Below, one piece after another: positions 12,941-24,509 of a stretch of DNA of 64,000 bases; position 1 is the stretch's first letter, and each line of letters opens with the position of its first letter. The position numbers and the translations under genes were made by a program. This stretch comes from Sipunculus nudus (lineage: Eukaryota; Annelida; Sipuncula; Golfingiida; Sipunculidae). Location: assembly GCA_026874595.1 (NCBI GenBank), contig CM049321.1, positions 15,207,479 to 15,271,478 on the forward strand. Direction: 5' to 3'. The notes under the pieces were generated by a model. The model saw only the letters and a program-made list of their open reading frames with translations. It did not search any database and had not been told where the DNA came from.

Positions 12941-13092
12941 ACGCAAAAACAGGACACACTGAGTCCTACCGCTACCTGAATTTTAAAGTTTGGAAATGGG
13001 GTGATATTTCAGGTATTTGACGCAAACAGGACACACTGAGTCCTACCGTTACCTGAATTTATAATTTTGATAATGGGGTGATATTTCAAAAG
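12941..13092 (+). repeat. Local tandem duplication, period 77 bp
   Basis: Two adjacent copies of a block with 'aacaggacacactgagtcc', 'acctgaattt' and 'atggggtgatatttca' (the first string begins near 12949 and again near 13026). Units A and B have it once, so it is specific to unit C. Confidence 0.9.
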
Positions 13093-13938
13093 TTAGAACA
13101 AAAATCCTATTTAGAAATCTGCATTCCAAGGAAAAAAATCCTCCGCTATATGATGCGGAAGGGGTTCCATATTGCTGGATTCTCCCGAAACCGTGTTTGC
13201 TTTCATTTATCCGGTCCATTTTCCCTGGTTCTTTCGAGAAGAAGTGAATTTACATTTGTGAATATTCCTTTATAGACTTTCTAAACCCGTATCATGTGTC
13301 GGGCCCACATCAAAATCTATTTGGTTCTTCAATGGCACATTCCCGAAATGTCCTGAAAATTTCATGAGATTCCGTTCACGATTGTGTGAATTATGTTATA
13401 AACAACTCACATATTTAATGTGGCTGAGCGCATACTCTCCTGGTGTAGGCAATAAGGGGCCTGGATGAATTAATGTCTGATACAGTTGTAGATATGTATG
13501 GTATAACCGGATCTTGTAAACTCCACATCATGCGGATTGAAAACATTCTACGAATTCATTATTTGAGTTAATGAGATATGACACTTTCGAAGCCCTTCAA
13601 GGATCTTGCCAATAATAAAGGTACATAGGCAGTCAATGGAGGATAAAAAACGTACGCCTGCTGGTGAGAAAATGACCTTTAAACATAAGTCTAGCACTAT
13701 CAGGGGAATTTGAAGCTATTAGTCGGACCAGTACCTGAGGTGGCAAGCATTCCGTTGCTGCCGACATCTATCCTTTAATGTCTCAGTCGGTGTAAAAACG
13801 TATGTACACGAGTGAATGTCAATGATGTCAAAGCCCAGTGAGAGCTGATGTCACGGACACGGTGTTAAAATAAAGATAATCCGAGTTTAATCTTCATGCG
13901 TATATGTATTTAATTAACATGAAATGGACGGTCAGTTG

Positions 13939-14459
13939 TCAAGATACACCAGACACGATATATATATTCATTGCATCATAATGCTGATATAATATATATC
14001 TAACAGGGCACCGGGAAATAATTTGTGGTGGCAGCCCTCCACCTGGTGGGCACGTAAAAAATCGCTGTGCGGTCAAATAGGTCACATTACAGTCACCAAC
14101 AATAATAATGGGATTCGCATTGTAAATTTCGAGTGTTAGCTGAAGCTTACCTAACGTATCAATAATATTTTTTAGTGTCGTCATTATATGCATCCATTAG
14201 CCTTCCTGTATGCGAGTCTCTTTTTGCCTTGAGGAGTTTTCACGAATTCATGTAGACGGCGACCTGACAGTGATTGGATCATGAAGAACTTAGCTCGAGT
14301 TTCATGTGTTTCTACTCTATGGTGCATACACTCATTACACTTTATATTTATTGGTATAGAGATGCCTGTAGTAATGCCGATATCTGTACGCGAGGGATAA
14401 ACGAAGCTGTCGTGTAAAGAATAGCAGACATTTACACTTAACAAAAAACATATATGCAA
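13939..14459 (-). pseudogene. Coding-like remnant in module M2, possible endonuclease-type motif
   Basis: Two overlapping minus-strand frames (14459-14184 and 14193-13939) read like decayed protein. The second contains 'NPIIIVGDCNV', which resembles the GDFN block of LINE-type AP endonucleases with Cys in place of Phe. The first contains 'GKKRLAYRKANGC'. In unit A the corresponding DNA (about 6590-7164, minus) still reads 'HKRLAYREAYGC', so a coding ancestor is plausible. Neither copy is intact and no other retrotransposon domain is adjacent. The LINE assignment rests on a single short motif and is weak. Confidence 0.3.
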
Positions 14460-14510
14460 TGTGATATGTGCTAGTTCTTAAATGTTTCTAATATTTTTTT
14501 TAATGTGGAG

Positions 14511-16105
14511 TTATATCATTTATATGAATAATGGTATTCTCTACACAGGCTAGTATAAGCCCTTCCTGTACTGATTGTTTAATAGTTTGGTCAGTTGAGC
14601 ATGTTTACTCTCCTGAGAGGTGTTGCAAATGTAGTAAAAAACTGGTTTTAAATCATAAGGTATTCGATGTTATGAAAGAATTAAATAAAGCTGGGTAAAG
14701 CTATACCTGTCTTGAGAAAAAGTCCATAGGAATGGCTGCTTAATATGAATTATTGCAGAGTCATGAATAAAAGGCCCAACATTACTCGTATGTGACGGAT
14801 TATAGACAGGACGAACTATTGAGCAACCCCTTCCATATTAATTATTTTTTTTTCTTCCAGTTTCGGCAGAAATCAATAACATTCGTTAATGCATTCGGGC
14901 TACTGGGGATACACGGTTAAAAGCATGTTATTCAAGATGTAGTCACGTTTATATACTTTAATATTTATTGTATATAGCAAATTGTTTGGTTATTTCTATG
15001 TGATCTAGGATGTATCCTGTCGTCTGTCTCTCTATATGTTTAAAGGAGGTCTGACAAGGCTAAATGTTATTTGAATAAGATGTGAACTCAAGGAACTTGG
15101 TAACATTTCGAAATAGGATTTTGAATGTAGAGTGCCTTTTTTATTTTATGTTTTCCTAGAGATAAAAAGGACAAAGATCAAATGACAATTGGGGTCTGGA
15201 CCTACAAAAGCATCACGTTTCAGGGTTTTGGTCGAGGTGAAAATAAAAAAGTGACATAGACTAAATCTGCCATACTTAATGGTCAAGAGTCTATGCAAGG
15301 GCGATTTGGAAGAAGTTTAATACCTGAGCACAGAGACTTCAGCTCTAAATTGTAAAAAATTCTGCAGCTGACCCATGCCAAATGTCAGGTTTAGATTTTT
15401 GTCTTGCGAATATATAACATTACTGAATTTCTTGGATGGGAAATAAACAATTTGATAAATAAAATCAATGTTATCAAATGGGTAGTTCAGTCTCTTAAAT
15501 ATGTTCTAAAAGGTCCAATTAAATTTATTTAACTGCAGGCAAAGACAAAATTATTCCAAATGACAATCTTGCAATACGCTCCAAATTTAAGCATTTTCTG
15601 ACTTAATAGGTCAATGCAATGGGTATTATCCTACTTATGGCATGGGATATTCTCAAGCGCAAGTATAACTAATTATGGTTATTTTGGTTATAAAGTGAAG
15701 AAAGATAATTTTATTTTATAATTTGAGGTAAAATACAGAATCGTGAAATGGTTTTATTTCTCTTTAAGAACATTCTTTCTATACAATATCTGCACCATAA
15801 ACACAGGCTGAGGTTGACAATTCCTGGGCCAATCGTAGTTACGTTCTTGTTCAGGAGACATAGTCATTTGAAATCGCCAACATGAATTACACTCTATGTT
15901 TCCCATAGATTAAACTATAAAACATACCTATTTTCATGGGTTCATGGACACAACGAATGTTGGATCTAAGCAAAATTTCGTAACATTTATAACTCTGATA
16001 AAACTTGCCTCATAGGATTTAATCACCGTATTATTTAATTTTCTTCAAGGTTGCACGTATAATGTTTTCCCGTAATATACATTTCATATTCTGCACAGCC
16101 TCAGA
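14511..16105. other. Unrecognised AT-rich spacer
   Basis: It lies between unit C and the right flanking duplication. I found no gene, RNA, element boundary or match to the other units here. Confidence 0.5.
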
Positions 16106-16109
16106 GTAA

Positions 16110-17990
16110 ATTAGTATGATTTATTGCTTTAAATAATCGGTACTCCAGTTTTTGTTGTAAATGTGTTAAATCGATCACAATAAGAAAATCTGGTTGATAA
16201 TCTTACGAAAAATCTGTAAATCAAGATGAAAAAATAATCATTTTTTTTTATCACAGCATAATCAATGATCAAATCCGTCAAATTCCTTGTTATATTTCTG
16301 AGTTCGGCCTTCTCTCTTTGGAGACGTTTATTCTGATCAAAAATAAATTTACCAAGATCCGAGTAAACTTGATAAAATAAACTAGACCTTGGCTTCAGAC
16401 CCCTTATGTTTAAGTGAATCCAGGTATTAATATTTACCACTTCAAACAAAAAAGAGTCAAGACCGAGAGGTCATCATGTTAAGGACCCTGTCAATTAGAT
16501 CCTGTTTCTCAAAGAAGAAGCGAGAACTTCTGAATGGCGTACGTATAAATCATCTTAGTTCAGTTGTGAAACTAACACCATTCTATCTAACATTAATATT
16601 TAAATAGAGTGACAAGAAAAAAGGCTTAACCAATACCTAATTAACCTATTAACCGGTGACATAATTCAATTTTAATATCATGATCAATTAATTCCTCCAT
16701 TGAAGGGCGTCTAATGCAAAGAATGGTGATTCAGGACTTTGTGTTCTTGTATTGTTTTTAGGAGTACCAGCCGAGACTGCTTTGAAACAAGTCGATGGAT
16801 CGGCTAGTAATGAGTTATGAAACCGCTCAATGCTGTCAAATTTCGTCGACTATCCACGTTGATAAAAATTTATTTACCTTAAACCTTTTACCTTGTACCT
16901 GTCTCCTTAGCTGATCAGCTTATAAATGTTTCATGGATTTCTTATTGAGAGTAAACAGGGGCTCTCCTAAAGATTTATCTGAAACCTGATATTGAAAATA
17001 TCACGTGATTTATCATGCTATTATTAAGCAATATAGGCATGTGTTAATTTGTATAAGCATGAATTACAAAGCAGGAGGTGTTTGCCCCTCTTTTGTATTG
17101 TTTTCATTCATTCATCCAAACACTAACCCCTGAAAGCTTAATAATAAAGTAATAGAATAAATCAACCTTTGTTGAACAGGACAGGTTGCATCTGTAATTA
17201 ATTAAGAATAACACAGGGTATTTTAAGAAACACATAGATTGCACTCTAACGATCCGTAAAAGGCTGTAGAGACTATGTTTACTTAAGTTTTCCTTTGACG
17301 TTTATTAGTTTTTTTTCTCACTACATTTCCCCATTGTAATTATTTTTATTATTAATCCGTTCATGTTTTCCTGTTCATATCATTTTCCTGTTTCGCCAGT
17401 CACGTTGTGCTATAAAACACATAAATGTTAATGGAATTCATAGTACAATATACATAGAGGTGGTACATTTAATGTAATTTTGGAAGATACAAAAACATAA
17501 GGAATCAACAAAATTGAAAATAGTAATATAAATTGTGCCTAGAAACAAAGATACTGCAACAAGTTGAGGGATTGGACAGGGGTACTGGGGAATTGTTTAT
17601 CAACGGAGAGGTTCTGTCCACATTACCTTGAACATATCTCGTCTGAGACAGGCTCTGGAAAACATGCAATGATTTTTTGACATGCATAATTAAGTTTAAC
17701 CTCTTGAAATTTATTCTTTTTATTTTGTTAATTAAAGGTTACGATGTAATATGTCTGACAGCCAAGGCAAGGAGAATAATATTCAAGGACTTAAGGGTCG
17801 CTGTGGGTTGCAGGCCAAACATATAAATGTTTAAGTTTAGACATGTCTTGACTCTCAGTGTCATGACTGATTTTTATCCAAAATGTTATATCGCTTATAT
17901 CATTCATAATAATGAAATCTGTCATTTAGATTTGTTCATGTGTTTCCTTATAGGAATTTTGCATTACACTCGACCAGCCAGACCAATTTT
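16110..17990. repeat. Right copy of flanking segmental duplication
   Basis: This is collinear with 110-830 followed by 3540-4275, in the same orientation. It is continuous over the point where the left copy holds 2.7 kb of extra DNA, and has its own extra stretch of about 290 bp at 17411-17700. Homology ends at 'actcgaccagcca' (about 17970), the same string at which the SINE starts in unit A, after which the two loci differ completely. Confidence 0.85.
17411..17700. other. 290-bp block present only in the right duplicate
   Basis: The left copy passes from 'gtaacattatgg' (about 3980) to 'ttttgttaatt' (about 4021) with only a short gap, so this block is an insertion here or a loss there. A 60-codon minus-strand frame (17687-17505) fills part of it but has no recognisable motif. 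No inverted termini were seen. Confidence 0.55.
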
Positions 17991-19130
17991 GATACACGCA
18001 CAGACTGCTTCTTCAGACAAGCTGTCATTCCTAGGTTTGGACTTCTCTATCCTAACTGTGACTAGAAATTTTGGTTGTTGGGCTCGCATATTATTGTAGA
18101 ATGTATTTAGGGCAAGTAGCGTTATGCATTAAAAAAGTAAGATGTTTTGACAAAGAGAGCAGCGTATTATTGAACAATGGGATAAGAAATTCGTGAAAGC
18201 AGTACTTTTCCGTATCAGGAATTGTAGATCCGATTAGTAACAATTCCTGCTGATACTCTGCAATAGTTCTTTGAAGTTATCGAGCGCAGTAAAAATTTGG
18301 TTATAATTATCAAATTCCAACCCATCGAATGGATATTTAACGTTGCATAATGAAAAAAAAAATCAGAAGAAATCTAGATTATTTCCTTCTCGTAAAAATC
18401 GTATTTGAAAGATGTAAAAAATACATTAATTTTACAAATGATGCCCTGTTATCTTTACCTGACTTTGCTCTTGATTCCCAAATATGTCTTAAATGTGATT
18501 TCATATTTTAAATCTTAAAAAAAGTGAGGGTTGTTTGGGTATTGCACGTTAAATTAATGTGATTAAAACATTCTTAGAAAAAACTTTACATTATAAACTT
18601 GCATTATGGTAGTTACAAGGTAAATGCTTCTCGTTCTCGCTTAATAAAACTTTATTTTGGATATTAACAACAGCAGGAGAAGAAATTATAGATATACCTT
18701 ATTGAGTCTTCATTGCGTTTTCTTTGACACAGGAGAGGCAGTTCCCTTTCTTTGTCAAATAAAATTCTACCTTAACACCACATTTTACTTATCATGAAGG
18801 TCAGGGATTTTCTACAGAATCCTTTCTTTAAATATTGTAGCGTCATGCAAAACTTTATGACACTTTTTAGTTTTTCATGTACACTTCCCAAGAAAATTAA
18901 TTGATTATTAAAGCCGTCCTTGATGCGTAAGGCGGGACCATTTATATATAACGTTATCCACAATAATCATTTAGAATCCTTCAATTATGGTAAATATCCC
19001 CCTCCCCCTATTCTTACTATGAAAATCCAGCTGCAAGTCTAGTTAGCGTTTCCTAGAATTGATTGTTCCGACAAATGATGGAATGTCAATTTGGAAACCG
19101 AACTTAGCCCACGAATCACACCACACTTTC
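17991..19130. other. Unrecognised AT-rich spacer
   Basis: Nothing convincing was seen. A 90-codon frame at 17827-18099 starts inside the duplicated block and runs out of it; I treat it as chance. Confidence 0.45.
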
Positions 19131-19139
19131 CCTTTTAAT

Positions 19140-19870
19140 ATATGTATATCCCGGAAGAATATTAGGGTTTCGGGTTTGTTTTGTACAGCAAAGTTCACAT
19201 TTCCTGTAATTTTATGTGCAGGGTTAGCAAGAGCAGCTCATCTCCGCCACTGGACTAGGTGAAACTCACATTCAACTATTAGCCTGATCGACTAATGGGA
19301 TGTTTGTGATATATCACGTGAAATACAACATTAATACTTCTGACAATAGATTGTTAATTATTTAATTATTTATGCATTTATGAATGCATGGTGTATTTTG
19401 TTATAATCATATATTTCCTTTGAGAATGCCTTCTTCACAGGAGCTTATTTCGCTTGGAGTCATGAGACACAAGTAATATGCCATTAAACACATAAATCTG
19501 CAAAACCGGCTGGATCGAGTTTGATTAATGGCCAAAGGTAATCCACTGTTAACCATTGCTTACCGTCGCCACAAAATTATATTGGGTCGGACACTGACAA
19601 ATTTTTCGCTTTTAGCCTAAATTATATGTTTTTTTTTTGTTGCAGAAAAAATTCATGATCCTGCCATCGATAAAAACTTTTGTAACTATAGAAACCTAAA
19701 CCTGAGAAAAACATGTAATCATAATAAAAAATACCGTTTAAAAATTTACAGACTGGTTGTAGAATATATTACCTCTGAGGTTAACTTTATGTCCCCGAGA
19801 TTTTAACCATTATTACAACCTTGTAATTACCGCAAAATGATGATTTTAGACACCCTGCATTTTTACTATT
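19140..19870 (+). repeat. Ancestral single copy of the 399-bp repeat and its right flank
   Basis: It begins 'tatatcccggaagaata' and follows the same order as the later tandem locus: 'gggtttgtttt', 'gcaagagca', 'gtgaaatacaac', 'gagacacaagtaatatgcc', 'ctgcaaaaccggctg'. It then stays collinear with 23850-24200 ('ttcatgatcctgcc', 'tgtagaatatatt'). There is only one unit here, and divergence from the tandem locus is substantial. Confidence 0.8.
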
Positions 19871-22660
19871 GTTTTTGTATTTCACAATCGTTGCCATGAG
19901 GCTTTCCCCCTTAGTGAAAGCATGGACAAAACCCAATCAGAAAGAGAAAATTATATCATATCCTGATTATTAAAATGAGGGATCAGTCCGTTTGTTTTAG
20001 ACCTAATGCAGTCCTCGGCAGTTTAAATACTTGTAATGTACCACAGGTACAGAACAAAAAATATAAAATTTGAGGGCAGAGCTGACGTTGAGTCCTAAGA
20101 GATTATTGTGCATAATTAAATGAAATAATGAAAAAAATTAAGTAAATCCTACTAACACAGGAAGAATCATGCATGACACATTGTTAAAAATAAAGAGAAC
20201 AAGAGAAGTTTCTTTCCCAAGGACATACAAGCAATATAATATCAGTTTCTAAGTGCTGTGTGGATATAGATGTGTTGAATGGCATGCCAATACATGCCTA
20301 TGCAAAAAATATTTATTTGATTTATACTTAACCACATATGTATTTAGGCATATTTAGACGTTTCTTTGGGTGACAATTTTTTTCTACTGTTAAGAGAGTA
20401 TAAGTTATAAAACAGTTTACTTTCTTCCCTTTGTGATTAACTTTAAAAGGCTAACATTTTAGCCATTATAAGTAAACATTTTGACATTCTTCTGTATTAT
20501 AATGAGGGCCACCACGAATTATTTCGGGTTTTAGAATCAACAATTAAAGCTGAGTTTTATGATTGAACTAACATTCAAGTATGATTAAGTGTCAATCCGA
20601 TCAGCTAAATTTCTCGAAGAAAAGTAATACAAACAAAACGTTTACACATAGCTTTGGTTTCTATCTTGTATTAAAAAAATACTCAGACCAACACACTGTA
20701 TTAGATAATAAATTATTGTACAAAGACATATTATGTCTCGTATATCTTTAATAACTCTCATACTATTCTCCCTTAAATCTTTGCTTTTGCGGGCAGTGAT
20801 TTACTTAGAATAATAACGCTTATATCAATACGATTCTCGAAGTATATTAATAGTAAAGAAAACGGTCTCCATATATTCTTCCGTTTAAACAATGATGTTA
20901 ATAAGATATATGATAATAATTAATCACTCCCAAACGTGACACATCCTTTCGAATTTACCATTTAATTGTTGGGTATCCGGGATGATTATTATTTGTCAGA
21001 ATCTCGGTGGAGTAAAGAGCATATCAGATTATCTGAATCATGAGGGAAATAATACCTGCTTAGACCGGCAGTGATTGCCTGGTAGAAAAGTCCAAGCTGT
21101 ACATGCTATATAAGTTGGGAACCTGAGCCTTCCGGTTACTGCATTCGTACTTGATCAATAGATTGTTTTCGATATATTACGTGGCGTGCCCTGCGAGCAA
21201 ATATATCACTCTTCTGCCTACAAGATGTATAGATCTACTTTTCATTTTTTTTTGTAATGAATACACGTTCAACGGCATGATTGATACATTTAAATAAATA
21301 TGTGGCGCGATTTGTAATAAAACACTCAGCCCCTCTGGATGGCTTACTTCGAAATATTACCTTGTATTTAACCCAAAGAGCTTCTAAAGCTGGATGAATA
21401 ATACCCAAGCAATAGTAAGAACAGCTGAGCAGTATGTGCGAAATGATTTAATTGTCTGTACTCCAGTGTATAACTCATTTCATACAATGACTACCGGCGG
21501 CCTACATTTAACAGAGGTGTGGATTTATTGCCAAAAGCTATGCTTGTTCATGGACACTTTTTCTCGAACATCTGACAGGTGACGCCTTCCCAAATAGTAG
21601 ATGCGTATTGATCGTTTGGTGTTAGTTTTTGCAGTTCAAATATCATTGTTAGGTTTGCCTCAAAAGCAAGACTGGTAGCGCCACAAGAAATTGTTACTCC
21701 ACTCTCTGGCAATTCAACTCCTCTTCCTCTATTATCTTACAACAATATAATCTGAACGGCGGTTTTAGATTATGCATCTGTTTCAATTTATGTCCGTCTT
21801 TAGTGCCTATGTAATATTTATGTAATATATTCCTGTAATAATTAGAGATGCATTATGATACAATTTACCACAATTTAATGAAGGGCTAATAGAAAAAGAA
21901 TTTAAAATATATCTAAGTCAAAAACCTATAATTCGTGTATTAATCTTAAAAAGGATAAAATACCTATGCGGGAGAAACAATTTTATAAATAATGTAGTTA
22001 CATTGATCACAATTTAATTATTTGCATCGATGCTTAATATAATTACCATTTTCCCGCTAATAATTAACATAGTTTTTCGACCGAGTGTTTATCCAAACTT
22101 CTGTATGTTGCAAAAAGGTTTACATACTTTAAACTCGTACATCAAATGTTCTTTTGGTATCCTTGTTGTCTGTGCAAAATGAACATAAATGATCTTTTTA
22201 ATACCGAACATGAAAAAAAGCCATTTATTTACTGCAAGATATCTGGTCAGTATTTCAGATTGCAATTCTTGTCATACCTTTTTTTTTTTTATAAAATTAT
22301 TAACCTCAATGATCAACTGTGACAGTTTATGTGTGATCATTTAAATTATTAATATAGAAATTACTGTGCTTTATGTTTTGAAGCTTTTGCCCAACGTTAC
22401 ACAAAATTTGATCTTCGTATCTATTTATTCAGCTTCAACTTAGAATATGTGAACATACCGTCCATAGACAAGAGAGATTATCTTTTTGATCAATAATAAA
22501 AGTTAGTGTTTTTTTCGGACAATATTACTTTCTCAATAATTTTTTACCAGTCTCAGCCGATTTATTTTTTAACGTATGTTGGTAGATGTTTTAAAGATTT
22601 CAGAAAATATTGAATCAGCGGATCAGTTAATCGTCACAGCCAGGGAATGAAGAAACTGGA
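19871..22660. other. Unrecognised AT-rich spacer
   Basis: About 2.8 kb with no recognised gene, RNA or bounded element. Short open frames such as 21394-21582 show no motif. Confidence 0.45.
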
Positions 22661-22662
22661 TT

Positions 22663-23850
22663 GGTATCCCGGAAGAACGGGTTTGTTTGTGTACTGTTAA
22701 GGGCATATGTACAGTAATTTCATGTACAGGGTAAGCAAGAGCAAATCATCACAAACTCACATTCTTTCCTTAGCTGGGCCAACCAATGGCATATTTGTCT
22801 TATATAACGTGAAATACAACTTTTATTTTTTAAATATAAATATCGATTTTAATTATTGTAGTGAATTCAGTGGGTGTGAGTTTAACGTAATGTGCAAACA
22901 GTTTTGATTAAAGCATGGCGTACATTTGTTATACTCGTCTATTCCTTTCGTAAATGCCCTCGTCAAAATGTTACCAGACAGAAGCTGATTTCACTAGTAA
23001 CAAATGAGACCCAAGTAACATGCCATCAGACACGTTAATCTGCAAAACTGTATATCCCGGAAGAACAGTTAAGTTTCGGGTTTGTTTTTGTACTGTTAAG
23101 GGCATATGTACAGTAATTTCATGTACAGCGTAAGCAAGAGCAAATCATCACAAACTCACATTCTTTTCTTAGCTGGGCCAACCGATGGCATATTTGTCTT
23201 ATATAACATGAAATACAACTTTTATTTTTTAAATATAAATATCGACTTTAATTATTGCAGTGAATTCAGTGGGTGTGAGTTTAACGTAATGTGTAAACAG
23301 TTTTGATTAAAGCATGGCGTACATTTGTTATACTCGTCTATTCCTTTCGTAAATGCCCTCGTCAAAATGTTACCAGACAGAAGCTGATTTCACTAGTAAC
23401 AAATGAGACCCAAGTAACATGCCATCAGACACATTAATCTGCAAAACTGTATATCCCGGAAGAACAGTTAAGTTTCGGGTTTGTTTTTGTACTGTTAAGG
23501 GCATATGTACAGTAATTTCATGTACAGGGTAAGCAAGAGCAAATCATCACAAACTCACATTCTTTTCTTAGCTGGGCCAACCGATGGCATATTTGTCTTA
23601 TATAACATGAAATACAACTTTTATTTTTTAAATATAAATATCGACTTTAATTATTGCAGTGAATTCAGTGGGTGTGAGTTTAACGTAATGTGTAAACAGT
23701 TTTGATTAAAGCATGGCGTACATTTGTTATACTCGTCTATTCCTTTCGTTAATGCCCTCGTCAAAATGTTACCAGACAGAAGCTGATTTCACTAGTAACA
23801 AATGAGACCCAAGTAACATGCCATCAGACACATTAATCTGCAAAACTGGC
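22663..23850 (+). repeat. Tandem triplication, period 399 bp
   Basis: Three head-to-tail units start at about 22663, 23051 and 23450, each beginning 'tatcccggaagaac' and ending 'ctgcaaaactg'. Units 2 and 3 differ at only a few bases; unit 1 is slightly more diverged and lacks about 10 bases near its start. The third unit continues into 'gctgaatcggg', the same right flank as the single copy at 19.5 kb, so the triplet arose by amplification of one ancestral unit. A 66-codon frame is open in each unit (22707, 23106, 23505), as expected from near identity. Confidence 0.95.
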
Positions 23851-24230
23851 TGAATCGGGTTTTAATAAATAACCAAATTTAATCCACCGTTGACAATTAC
23901 TTAACTTAGGCACGGTATTATATGAGGTGGGAAATTGACAAGTGTTTCGATTTCCGCCTTTCTAAGATTTTTTCTTTGCAAAAAAGTTCATGAACCTGGC
24001 ATTAGTAAATTTTTTGTAACTTAAGGTACAAACCTCAAATACAATATGCAACTATACTAAAAGATCTCTTTAAAAACTTACGGACTTCTTGTAGAATATA
24101 TTCCCTCGTATGTTGACTTTCATGTTCCTGAGAGTATTACTATTAAGTAATACATCCAACTGAATGAAAACGTAATAGCTACCGCAGTATGGCATATATC
24201 TTAACTAGTTCAATTTCTCATCTAAACGCC
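23851..24230 (+). repeat. Right flank of the 19.1/22.7-kb duplication
   Basis: Collinear with about 19500-19870: 'ggctgaatcggg', 'attgacaa.tgtttcg', 'ttcatgaacctgg', 'ttgtagaatatatt', 'taccgca'. Identity falls away beyond about 24230. Confidence 0.65.
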
Positions 24231-24482
24231 AATCTTTCAGGATTTATTATTTATTATTATGTTTATTTTTGTTCCAGTATTTTTGCAATAAAGTGTATTT
24301 CATGAATCATAATACACTACGTTTCAAATAAAAGAAAAATCATTCAATTGACATCATGAGCAACGCTATCTGAAAATGGCAAAAGTAGATATATAAAATA
24401 AATAAATATATATGTAAAACCTTAACATTGTCTTATCTCAGGATATACATCACAATTACTTTTATCACCACATCAACAACAA

Positions 24483-24499
24483 AATATATATATATATAA
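24483..24499. repeat. Short (TA)n tract
   Basis: An alternating TA tract just beyond the 3' end of the pseudogene. Confidence 0.8.
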
Positions 24500-24509
24500 C
24501 TTCATCTTG

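Larger units (their letters stand above)
11700..14510 (+). repeat. Diverged tandem repeat unit C (truncated)
   Basis: Modules M1 (11700-13425) and M2 (13426-14510) are present and M4 is absent. It matches unit A more completely than B does over M2, including 'gctggtgagaaaatga', 'atcaggggaatttgaagc' and 'gagtgaatgtcaatgatgt'. Homology to A fades just after 'tttctaatatttttt' near 14500. Confidence 0.85.

Noticed and set aside
22663-23850. CRISPR array
   Set aside because: The three 399-bp units are contiguous, with no short repeat alternating with unique spacers, and the context is eukaryotic.
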